Assembly: GCA_004764695.1 (NCBI GenBank)
Contig: SMSO01000035.1
Coordinates: forward strand, 866,001 to 930,000
Direction of reading: 5' to 3'
Source of the DNA: Schizochytrium sp. TIO01
Taxonomy: Eukaryota; Sar; Bigyra; Thraustochytrida; Thraustochytriidae
Length of the DNA: 64,000 bases
Shown here: positions 47,620-56,695 of the stretch, piece after piece
How positions within the stretch are numbered: position 1 is the first letter of the stretch
Layout: each line of letters opens with the position of its first letter
Program-made: the position numbers and the translations under genes
The notes under the pieces: generated by a model
Told to the model about the DNA's origin: nothing
The model's input: the letters and a program-made list of their open reading frames with translations, nothing else
Databases searched by the model: none

Positions 47620-49599
47620 ATGACAGACATGACTGACCAAGCGAGCGAGGTAGAGGGGGATTCGTCATCGCCTTCGTCATTGCCTCCATTAATACTACCG
47701 TCAGATATAGAGACAGCATTGCCAACATTAACGGTGATAGAAATGAATTCCCCAAGTTCTCCGGAGCCAAATCAGCCTTCTCCACCTCGAGTTCCAGAAC
47801 GAAGCTATCTTAAGGACTGGGACCGCGATGGTAATGGCAAGCTACGACCAAAAGTACCTCCTCGGCCAACCTTTCGGGAAAAGTTTGAGAGCGTGGTACA
47901 TGTGAGTATTCCAGGCACCAGTATTAAAGTTGACCTCCACGACAAAGTACAAAGACCTTTTGCAACTTACTATATTCAAGTAGAATGCCAAAACGGCTGT
48001 GGCTGGACTGTGCAGCGACGTTTTCGTGAGCTACGAAGGTTTGCTCTTAATATTCGAAAGATCAAACAAAGTGGCATCCAGAACTCTAAACGATTTCCGA
48101 GCCGCTTTACCCGGAGACCAGCCCTTTCGAGTGTATTGATCGAGTACAGGCGACAAACAATTGAAACCTTTATTCAATCTTGTATTGAGAGCACGCGGCG
48201 TCGTTCTGCAACAGAAAACTGGCGAGCAGTAGGTCAGGAACTAATGCAACTTTTGTCCATAGAGCAAAATTATTGTTCACATATAGATACTGTAAGGCGG
48301 TCAAGGTTGCTTCAAGGAAGTTTCCAAGTTCAAAGTACACCTTCAGGCCTTTTATCTAATACCAATGAACGGACTTTAAGAGCACAAGCTCTCATGAAAC
48401 ATGTCCTAGCGGGGCAACCACATATTGTCCAACTGCCTTCCGAGCAATCCACACGAAGAAGACAGCTTTCTGCACAACTGAAGTCACTGTCAGGTCAAAC
48501 TCCTGCAGAATGTATTTGTTTGGAACTTAGCGAGTTAGTTGCCTTACAGCAAGCTCAGGTCGATCGATTTGCTACACGTATGCTTTCATTGTATCCTTCG
48601 AAACTATTTATTTCTTCGCTGAGTCTCGACACAAAGCATCAGGAACAACCGAGCAGTGGGGGCACCTCGCGAAGTTTGGTTGGACATCTTTTTCGTCGAA
48701 GTGGTACCTATACCATGAAAAATGCTAACGACAATCGATCTGAAGAGTTCATGCAGCGTGTACACCGATTTCTCACGAGGCTCTCCTGGAAACTTGTTGA
48801 TGGAAACCCTGACACCATTATTAGAGGTAAAAACGCCGGGTTTGATCTTGAATTTTGTTTCGATATGTCGCATCGACTTTTTGAGGCAGCCTTGTTAGAG
48901 CGCCACCAAGAAGTTGCGGAGCGTTTGCGTCTTGCAGCTTTGTGCTGCGATAATATTGCTGAATCTGATCAAAATATCCAACAAAAGCTAGACGAACTTC
49001 AAGCATTGTATCGAGGACGCGGAGTTCCACCGGCGCTTTTTGGTGCTAAAGTACATCCTCAATTTAATCCTGGTGCACCAACCAAACATCAACCAGGTGT
49101 TGATTTTGCTTGGGGCTGGGAAGAAGCTGTACTTACTATAAATCAGCTTCTTGAAGCAAGCTGGAGTCTTCCGAGTAGTCAAGTGGAAAAGATTATGGAA
49201 TGCGTATCTTTGATTTATAAAGGAATAGCTAGCGCTGAAGATGATCAAGGAACTGTTTTCCATACTGAAAAATCTTTTGCTAAATTGGACCGTGAGACCA
49301 AAATTGGAAATGTTAACAGTGATGAAGAGGAGGAACATAATGAAGATGGTAGCGAGAGTGAAGAAAAGTCATCCATGAGCTCAGATACCGAGAGCTACAC
49401 AAATCCGAAAGCACTCGGCGCCGACGACCTTGTACCTGTGTTCTTCTATGTTTTGGCCTGTTCTCGGCTTCGTCAGCCATGTATGATGCACAAGTTCATG
49501 TCATCTCTAGCGAGCGATTCCCTTTTGGATACTGAAGCAAAATATTGGCTGACTGTTTTTGAAAGTGGATTACACTTTCTTGGCCATGCAGAACTCTAA
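47620..49599 (+). CDS. PX-VPS9 domain protein, probable Rab5-family GEF
   Basis: Single exon, 659 aa from the ATG at 47620; a second ATG three codons later is an equally possible start, and the frame upstream has only non-ATG codons. The N-terminus is Ser/Pro-rich. A PX domain spans about residues 92-213, with the basic R-R-F-R-E-L phosphoinositide-binding motif and a following FPSRF stretch where PX domains have their Pro-rich loop. The C-terminus (about residues 540-655) carries the VPS9 signature GADDLVPVFFYVL and the closing KYWLTVFESGLHFL, the catalytic core for exchanging GDP on Rab5-type GTPases. The middle has no recognisable domain. An acidic Glu/Ser stretch (DEEEEHNEDGSESEE) precedes the VPS9 core, possibly a phosphorylated linker. 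The PX domain would place it on PI3P-rich endosomes. Confidence 0.88.
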   Translation: MTDMTDQASEVEGDSSSPSSLPPLILPSDIETALPTLTVIEMNSPSSPEPNQPSPPRVPERSYLKDWDRDGNGKLRPKVPPRPTFREKFESVVHVSIPGTSIKVDLHDKVQRPFATYYIQVECQNGCGWTVQRRFRELRRFALNIRKIKQSGIQNSKRFPSRFTRRPALSSVLIEYRRQTIETFIQSCIESTRRRSATENWRAVGQELMQLLSIEQNYCSHIDTVRRSRLLQGSFQVQSTPSGLLSNTNERTLRAQALMKHVLAGQPHIVQLPSEQSTRRRQLSAQLKSLSGQTPAECICLELSELVALQQAQVDRFATRMLSLYPSKLFISSLSLDTKHQEQPSSGGTSRSLVGHLFRRSGTYTMKNANDNRSEEFMQRVHRFLTRLSWKLVDGNPDTIIRGKNAGFDLEFCFDMSHRLFEAALLERHQEVAERLRLAALCCDNIAESDQNIQQKLDELQALYRGRGVPPALFGAKVHPQFNPGAPTKHQPGVDFAWGWEEAVLTINQLLEASWSLPSSQVEKIMECVSLIYKGIASAEDDQGTVFHTEKSFAKLDRETKIGNVNSDEEEEHNEDGSESEEKSSMSSDTESYTNPKALGADDLVPVFFYVLACSRLRQPCMMHKFMSSLASDSLLDTEAKYWLTVFESGLHFLGHAEL

Positions 49600-50438
49600 C
49601 AAGGAGAAAGTTACCTCTGAGTTAAGTAACAAGGACATTCATAGATTGAGTGAGGAAACTGAACATACTTTTCTTGCATAGTCTTTATAGCTGTGACAGT
49701 TGTGCCGGAAGGATGAGGCAGAACTGAGATTTTGCATACCCGACCTCCGTCACATCCTCTCTTTCATAATTCACAACCTGCTGGCAACTGTCTCAATCAG
49801 CTCAGCGTTGTTTCTAACAGTATTGAACTTTTGCATGCAAGATAAACAAAATTATGTGCTGAATATGGCCTTTCCTTCGTCGCTTTTGCATAATTGGATG
49901 AACAACTCCCAAAGAGTAATATAGAATATTCTGTCTTGTTGTATTACTGTTGTTGGCAAAACTAGGAGCACTCGTAAGGCGAAAAGGAATGTAGGTCCTC
50001 TTCCCCACTATTCCTTTCGTTGCGTTTACTTGAATCACTTTGGATGGATCTAAGGTTTATTGATGTGCAAATTATATATTATTAGTCTTAAATTCAATAT
50101 CCTTCTATTGTTTTGGTCTTCCTGAGATACTCCGAGTCCTCAATAACACGAGGAGGCGATGTAGTCAGAGTACCTACTAGCACTACCATGGTAATTTGAT
50201 AGTTCTGCTTTTTAAAAATAAAAAGGAAAGTAGTACGTATGGCAAACTCTAGCTAGTGCTATCATGTGTTCTACACGGAGAAAAACGTTGAGAAGTTCTT
50301 AATTAAAAAAAAAGTTTCAAGAGCCGTGACTTCGTTTGCTACGAACAAACACGCTTCGAACTTGATCTGTATGTGTGGCACATCGAAGCTTGCTGGAAGC
50401 GCTATAGCGTTGAGGGTACATATACAGCAAGAGGAGAC
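49600..50438. other. Intergenic region between PX-VPS9 and TPR genes
   Basis: A/T-rich, with no supported gene. It contains the 3' end of the PX-VPS9 gene and the promoter and leader of the TPR gene, in tandem orientation. Confidence 0.6.
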
Positions 50439-52479
50439 ATGGAAGCCGAAAGACTCAAAGAAAGCGGTAACAAAGCGTTTCAGCAAGAAGACTTTGTCGA
50501 GGCACTCAGCCTCTACTCACAAGGTATCGATGAACTGGATCGCGCACTTAGCGCTGGAGACATAACATCTACAAGCTCTCAAGAAGATGAATCTACAAGT
50601 GTAGACGTAAGAAGGGTACGTTGAAAGGTTGGCGGTAGAAACAATAATTCAGTGTTTTGTAATTCTAGAGACTCTTACTAATCGGTATAAACAAAATATT
50701 GTGCATGACTATGATGAATACAGCTTCGTTGTGCGTTGCTGACAAATCGGGCGAACACGAGGTTTCTCCAAGGAGACATGGAAGGTTCTATCAAAGATGC
50801 TGATGCGGCTTTACAGGTTGATCCATGTTGGGCCAAAGTAAGTTGTAGATACATTATTTTATGTGGGTTGTGACCAACAACAATCTCGTCACTGACGTAT
50901 TGAGTCCTGGAATAACCTTGAATCTCCCCCTTTCTTGAAGGCTCACTTTCGGAAGGGCCAAGCGTTCTTACGGCTTAGACAATTTGATCATGCAATAGAA
51001 ACGTTTGAGGCTGCTTTGGCAAATGGGGCAGACCAAAAAACATTTACGCCTCTCCTCAAAAAAGCGAAGCAAAGCGTTCAATCTACTAAAGCCAATAAAA
51101 AAGGTAGTTCCCGCATGCCACAGCTTTACCCAGACCGCCCCAATGGATTTAATACCAAAGAAGAAAGCGAGAATAATCGAGCAAAGGCAAATTTGGATAA
51201 GCTTCAAGAGCTACTCCGCAGTGGAGTACGTGAAAAGGATGGACTATTGGACGGTCTCTTTGCGAGGATGCAAAACCCAGAGCATTTCCGTCAGATTGTG
51301 TATCGAAATGCTCAACTTCCGACCGAAGTTACTGCCCGAATGCCAAAAAGCTTTCAAGAGTTAATCGCTAATCAAGATTATTTCAATGCACTGGTGAAAC
51401 TCTTTCCAAGCATCCAAGCAAAAGCTGATTCCGTGTTGAGTAACGTTAAAGCAAAAGCTGCTAAGGAAGGGCAATTTATGGATGAAGCAACCGAACGCAT
51501 GCTGAAACCACAAGTTCTTAACGAGGCATTTGCGCACAAAATTGTCGATATGATCCATGAAGTGAATAGGCAACAAAATGCGCTTCTCTCTCAAGTCGAA
51601 CCTCTCGAAGCCTCAGCCTCGGCCGAAGAAGCGTTTTTGGAACAAATTCAAGCCCAGGCCATTCAGGGTTTACAAGAAGATACAAAACAGTTTGGAGTGC
51701 TCGATAGTATACTTGGTAGAGGTGAAGCAGAAGAAAGTAGTGAATGGGTATCACTGATACGCGCGGATGTAGCAGATCTGTTTTCCTCAGGCTACTTTGA
51801 GCCACGCGATGTGGCCGATTTATCCAAGTCAGAGCTTGCTCAAGCAGGGACTGCGCGCACATCAGAGGGCTACCAAGGACCTTGGTCATGCTGGGTAAAC
51901 CAGGAGCAGCTTGAGGAGAATTATCAAGCTCTATGCGAGGTTGTACAGAAGTTGCAAAAACTTCCTTTCGAGCTCAATCGGAAGGCTCCTCACCTTCACC
52001 TTCGCAGGCCATTGGCGAGCCGAGTTCTAATTTATATCATTGGTGATCCTGAAGATCTGGTAGCCGAGGCTGAGGAAGGCGAGAATTCTGATGATGATGT
52101 TGAGGTGATTTATACAAAAGCAACTGAAAAGCGGCGCCATAAAGTTTTGCATGGAAACAATGGAAGCTGTGAAGGATTTCACTCAAGGAAAGATGGAGGG
52201 TTTGACACCAGGGACAATGGAATTAAAATTTCAGCTCTCTACATGGCGAATCAGCGCTGGGCAGGTGAACATGGCGGGTGTATTCGCATGAGGCATGGGT
52301 ATGAGCCATTAGGATCAAACACAGAATGGTCGATCGTAGAGCCCGCCCAAGACCGGGCGATTCTCTATCGGAGTCGCACAGTGGAGATTACTATGGATGA
52401 AATATCCGCGGGGTCGCCGCCCCAGGTCTTTGTGCAGGTGTTTTTTAATGGCCCAGCTGACGAAGAACGATTTTATTGA
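50439..52479 (+). CDS. TPR protein with 2OG-Fe(II) oxygenase-like C-terminal domain, three exons
   Basis: Exon 1 starts at ATG 50439 (MEAERLKESGNKAF, a typical first TPR helix). Two phase-0 donors are possible: GTAAGA after 50606 or GTACGT after 50615. Exon 2 is 50724-50837 (between ATACAG and GTAAGT) and supplies the second TPR (TNRANTRFLQGD). Exon 3 is 50941-52479 (after TTCTTGAAG) and completes the third (AHFRKGQAFLRL). The product is 606 or 609 aa. Residues about 1-130 are TPRs, then a charged, helix-rich middle. From about 440 a prolyl-4-hydroxylase/EGLN-like fold is suggested by ISALYMANQRW-AGEHGGCIRM and VEPAQDRAILYRSRTVEI. The expected HxD...H iron ligands are not clean: HSRKD replaces HxD and V replaces the distal His, so catalysis is doubtful. 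Family assignment of this domain is inference. Confidence 0.8.
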
Positions 52480-52484
52480 ATAAA
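52472..52484. terminator. Bidirectional AATAAA at a convergent gene junction
   Basis: The 13-bp sequence TTTATTGAATAAA contains AATAAA on the plus strand (52479-52484) and on the minus strand (52477-52472), overlapping the stop codons of the TPR gene (+) and of the membrane-protein exon (-). Whether either acts as a poly(A) signal is inference, because cleavage usually lies downstream of the hexamer. Confidence 0.4.
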
Positions 52485-52733
52485 CAAAGCATGTATCGCC
52501 ATGCAGACGCATCCTACAGCAACCCATGGACTTAGTCGCTCGCCAATTCTTGCGGCCTTCCACCACAGGCCAAAAACGCCTTGTGTAGCGGAATCACCCA
52601 TTTTGTATGGCCCAACTCGTCTGTGCAGAAATGCGCAGGCGCAGATGAATAGCAACAGAACTGTCAACCAACTCGAGAAGTTAAAGATAGCAGCCTTTGA
52701 ATCACAACCGAATGTTTCGTCATTATCCCATAG
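52473..52733 (-). CDS. Probable C-terminal exon of a small membrane protein
   Basis: Unrecognised. The open minus-strand frame ends at TAA (52475-52473). It encodes two hydrophobic segments (LTVLLLFICACAFLH and WVAVGCVCMAIHALFI) separated by a basic/amphipathic loop, as in a two-helix membrane protein. The frame is open from 52733, but I cannot fix the acceptor. A TTCAAAG site at about 52697 is one candidate. It may belong with the 90-codon frame at 52879-53151 on the same strand, but no clean GT donor joins them. Coding use is supported mainly by the non-repetitive, membrane-like composition. Confidence 0.4.
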   Translation of the reverse strand, partial: LWDNDETFGCDSKAAIFNFSSWLTVLLLFICACAFLHRRVGPYKMGDSATQGVFGLWWKAARIGERLSPWVAVGCVCMAIHALFIQ

Positions 52734-52878
52734 TCATGATTATCAATTTAAAATCAATCAAAAGCAACTCGTTAGTCATCGTGACTCGTGTATCCACTGT
52801 TGTAAATACTTAAAGCAGCCCTCAATCTTCGTTCAGAGAAAGTTTCGTCCTGCAAGACGCCGTGAATTCCCGGTTGCA

Positions 52879-53151
52879 CTAGTCTCTGTCTTTCCACAAG
52901 TTCGCTTCACGCTCCGTTATGTTCAAGACGAAGTAGACGTTGCGAGTTGGCGTTGTCATGTTGCCAGCTTGTGCGGAAAGAATCCGCGTAAAGACTTCCC
53001 GCAACGAATTCTGGGCTGTGAAAACAACTTCAAGTGGACCTATCCCCAGGCGTCTTTTCAATGCTTCTACCAGAGCATCAGGCGTAAACTCACCATTGTG
53101 CAGCGCGACCTCCACCGCAGCGGTATTGTTCGTTCCAGACACATCGCGCAT
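52879..53151 (-). CDS. Small protein or N-terminal exon, 90 codons
   Basis: Unrecognised. ATG at 53151, TAG at 52879. The composition is protein-like and not low complexity: an alpha/beta pattern (GEFTPDALVEALKRRLG, LEVVFTAQNS, VYFVLNITERE). The hydrophobic strand VYFVLNIT near the end and the adjacent membrane-type exon on the same strand suggest both are pieces of one gene with an unresolved intron. A perfect-looking GTGAGT donor inside it (after CACAATG) would remove most of this sequence, so the exon structure is uncertain. Confidence 0.4.
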   Translation of the reverse strand: MRDVSGTNNTAAVEVALHNGEFTPDALVEALKRRLGIGPLEVVFTAQNSLREVFTRILSAQAGNMTTPTRNVYFVLNITEREANLWKDRD

Positions 53152-55082
53152 ATCATCGGTAAATCTCAACACTCACAATAGTAAGTCCGATTTTACCGAA
53201 GTTCTTTCATTTGCTAAGATCGTTATTAGTATTGAGCTTTGAGAAACCCGAACTTTGTTAGACCAAAATTGTCCAACAAATCTCAACAGTGTTATAAAGA
53301 ATATGCTACTCTTTTGTTTTACAATATCGCAAGCTAATCAACACTTCGCGTGTATTTCGACGGCTAGAGGCCAGTCGATCTATGTTTTTGCTTCAATAAA
53401 TTTAAGGGCTGCCTCTAGATTCTAGTAGACAAGGTCACTCTTTCTCCAAACCTGAAAGTCGTGAGTTATAAGTACCGACCTTTTCAGCATGTCTCTCAAC
53501 TCTTTAGACTGTGCACTTCGGCGGCTTCTTCTCGCATTGCACCTGCATTGTTCTGAATTATACTAGTCCTCCCTTTGCCAGACAGGAATATCAAGATCTA
53601 GGTACTCGCGTTTTTGGTATAGCTAGGCAGCGGCACTTTCCTTCGATTTTCCAAATCGAGTCCAGGTACCCTCGCAAGCCAAAAACAAACTTTGTGCGTT
53701 GCTCTTCTTTGGACCAAAACTCTTACTTGCAAACACTGACCCATGAAATGCTTCGTATTGCGTCTAAAATCGTTTCATTTACCGACGAAACATGTTAGAC
53801 AAAGACCAAAATTAGTAAACGTAGAGCTTAGCACCCACCCTTCGATGGATGTCTTAAGAGCGCCATGCTTTGACCCAAGTGTTTGCAGAAGCGGTTTCTA
53901 GTTTCTAGCTCTGACTCTCAGGGTGTCCTATACCAGCACCTTGACAGCATCAGTATTACTATCATCACTATGATACGATGGTATCAAAAAGCTTCGTATC
54001 TTTTAACTTTGCAAAGCACTCGACTTGGCGTTCTCTTCTCATATACCAGCCAAGGGGCTTCCAGAGAAACGAACGTGGTGAAAATCTGATCCTCTGGTCA
54101 GCCGCAACAGCATTGCGACCTGCTGCTTTCAGAATCGGAGTCCCCATATCTTATGAAAAGGAATATATCGTGTGAAGATCCTGGATCGAAGAAGCGACTT
54201 CTGTGATGGTTTTCCAGTATCAGTAATATGGGCTCTGTGAGTGAGCTTGCGTATTATATTATGATACAAGAAATGTATGGCATCGTTGGGGAGGGAAGAA
54301 AGAAATCAAATCGATAACATCAAACCAAAAACTAGCGCGAGTCGCGGCCCGCGAGAACCCGCACGGATCACTGGCCGGCTGTTGGGCTGTCTAGAACTTT
54401 GCTTGGCCATCTTTACTTGGGCGAGCAGTGAGAGCTCTGCGAAAGCCTCTCACTCCACGCGAATCGTCGCTGCGGCGAAGTTTCTTACGCGTCTTTCTTT
54501 TCCTTCTTTTTCCTTTGTTTCTTTCTCTTCCTACATCCGCATTTCCGTCAAAATAAGCTCTCCAACCGAGAACACAACGACATCATAACTCTTCACAGAC
54601 CTTCAAAGACTTGATTTGGGGCCTTTGCGAATTTGTTGTTTTTCTAACTTCGAGAGCTGCCATTTTTACTGCTGCAAAAGGCCTCACATAAGACTTGCGG
54701 TGTGGTGAAGTCTTTGCATTGTTAATTTGTCGTTGACTTTGGAGACTAATAGACGCGCACGTGCCGAGTTTTAGTTTCGTCGCAAGTTACAAGCAGCGCG
54801 CGTAAGAAAACGTTGCAAAACATAATAAGAGGCATATTCATCTAGAAACTTGCAGAACCACCAAAGTCTGGCAGTGCTAGAGCAAGTGAAGGGATTTCTC
54901 CACGCAACCGCGTATTCTCCAGGTTGATTGGAGCAGGCTCTCTCGAAGGATCTGATTCCTGTACCTTGTTCTGCCTCAAGGTGTCGACAGACACTTAAGC
55001 AAACGCAAGCAGATTCTAAGAAGTCTCAGTTGCTTGAATTGGGCGCGTTCCAAGCGGTTGCTTGGTCCAAGCAGTAAGCACA
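53152..55082. other. 1.9-kb intergenic region, Ras-fusion promoter side
   Basis: No supported gene. The 103-codon plus frame at about 54277-54588 is Ser-rich with no domain and is not called. The last 300 bases before the Ras-fusion ATG hold a probable leader; an upstream non-coding exon cannot be excluded. Confidence 0.55.
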
Positions 55083-55940
55083 ATGGCAATCGGTATGGGT
55101 CAATCTGAAAATTTTCGGGTCTACGTGAGGCGAAACACAAATGAAACTTCTACGCGTAGGATTTATGTTGAAGTGAGTGCTCGTATGAGCTTCAAGAAGT
55201 TTCTCAAAGCTGGTGGCAAGAAACTTGGCATCAAAGCGACTCGTTGTTATGCACCAACGGCCGGTGGTGGCTTCAATGAAATTACCTTCATTGATGAGAT
55301 GCGAAAGGATGATGAGGTTATACTTTCCGAAGGCGAGGCTTTCTTTGGAGATAAATCTGGCCCTGGATCATCTGGTCAAGAAATATTTGTCTCGGTGCTT
55401 GGAGCCGGTGGCGTGGGTAAGAGTGCACTTACTTTGCGCTTTGTCCGTGACTTTTTTGTGCAAGACTGGGACCCGACAATCGAGGATGCATACCGAAAAA
55501 CTGTAGATGTGGATGGCAAGCTTTGCACGCTTTCTGTACTCGATACAGCTGGGCAGGAAGACTTTGAGTCTTTAAGACACCAATGGATGATGGACAAGGA
55601 CGGTTATGTGTTTGTCTATAGTGTTGACAAAAAGCAAACCCTTGATGAGCTTGACCCCTTTTTCAGTTTATACAAGCACATCAACGGAAATGACTTTCAT
55701 GTACCAATTATTCTTGTTGCGAATAAAAAAGATATCACAGATCTCGATCCTAAAAAACGAGAAGTGAGTATTGCAGAGGGACGCAAGAAGGCTGCGGAAT
55801 ATGGCGCTGTTCACGTGGAGACATCTGCTGCTACTGGCGAACGTGTGGCTGATGTTTTTGAACGTCTTATTTTGGAGGTTCGTAAACGTAAAGCGCCCTC
55901 GAAACCCGCTGGCCTGGGCTCCAAGTGCATTATTCTGTGA
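55083..55940 (+). CDS. Ras-family small GTPase with N-terminal KHA/doublecortin-like domain and CAAX box
   Basis: Single exon, 285 aa from ATG 55083 (an ATG four codons later, MGQSENF, is the alternative; the frame upstream begins only with TTG). Residues about 6-90 form a ubiquitin-like module: RVYVRRN...KKLGIKAT..Y and IDEMRKDDEVILSEGEAF closely resemble the KHA (DUF3354) domain of KCTD9 and plant K+ channels, and more loosely doublecortin. Residues about 100-265 are Ras: G107-AGGVGKS P-loop, DPTIEDAYRK effector loop, D154-TAGQE (Gln61 equivalent present), ANKKD base-binding motif and ETSA. The C-terminus CIIL predicts geranylgeranylation and membrane anchoring, with a nearby basic KRK. All residues needed for GTP binding and hydrolysis are present, so it should be an active switch. 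The fusion is unusual. Confidence 0.92.
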   Translation: MAIGMGQSENFRVYVRRNTNETSTRRIYVEVSARMSFKKFLKAGGKKLGIKATRCYAPTAGGGFNEITFIDEMRKDDEVILSEGEAFFGDKSGPGSSGQEIFVSVLGAGGVGKSALTLRFVRDFFVQDWDPTIEDAYRKTVDVDGKLCTLSVLDTAGQEDFESLRHQWMMDKDGYVFVYSVDKKQTLDELDPFFSLYKHINGNDFHVPIILVANKKDITDLDPKKREVSIAEGRKKAAEYGAVHVETSAATGERVADVFERLILEVRKRKAPSKPAGLGSKCIIL

Positions 55941-56695
55941 ATGATCTTGTTGAGGATATTATCTTTCGTTTTGTTTTGTATTCCCAATTCTCCCATCACA
56001 TCTCGTCGTTTTCTAGAACTAAAAAATATAAACAGTAAAATGGGCAAGAGCACCATACTTTTGATGGTTTGATATCCTCTAAAATAACAAAAGCCTTGGA
56101 TAGTTACAGCTCAAAGTGCAGTGTAGTCCAAATAAAATCTGGAAAAAATCAAGTTTCAATTGTGATCCTTTAGTTATGTTTCCCCATTCAAGATGACAAC
56201 CTAGGTACTAAGCATGTAGGCAATCAACAAGGAGCAAGTCATGTTCTCTTCCTAAGCTTTTAGGCAAAAGTCAAAGATTGGCAACAGAAAATGGCGTTCC
56301 CGGCTAATATGGGCTCTACAAATCTTGGTGTTTTATTTTTGTTATGTCCTTTTGTCAGAATTGATATTAAAAAGAAAATTGCTTCGGTTCTAGAACGTAC
56401 AAGTGACTTGAATTTTGCTTTTAGCTTTGACTTCTTCGCAAAATTCTATTCAGTGCATACATATACACTGCGCAACTGACTCAAGCTTTGGTTGGACCCA
56501 GTCTTCCTCGTGTCCCTCCCTCCGGTCCTACATATACAAAAGCAACACAAATGGTAAGTGTAAGCATTATGATACTCTAAAAGCAATGGAGAAGCGTAGG
56601 AAGGAGCAAACTACTCCAGCTTTCAAAAGCAACCTGCAAAATAGTCTGCATAAGGTAATACAGTTTACAATGACGCAGTGTCGCGTACATTACAA
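55941..56695. other. Convergent intergenic region between Ras-fusion and SCYL1 genes
   Basis: A/T-rich, holding the 3' ends of both genes. AAATAAAA at about 56,130 may be a plus-strand poly(A) signal. No gene seen; the 153-codon plus frame overlapping 56415-56876 is partly antisense to SCYL1. Confidence 0.6.

Noticed and set aside
54277-54588. 103-codon plus frame upstream of the Ras fusion
   Set aside because: Ser-rich without domain features and probably leader or intergenic DNA.
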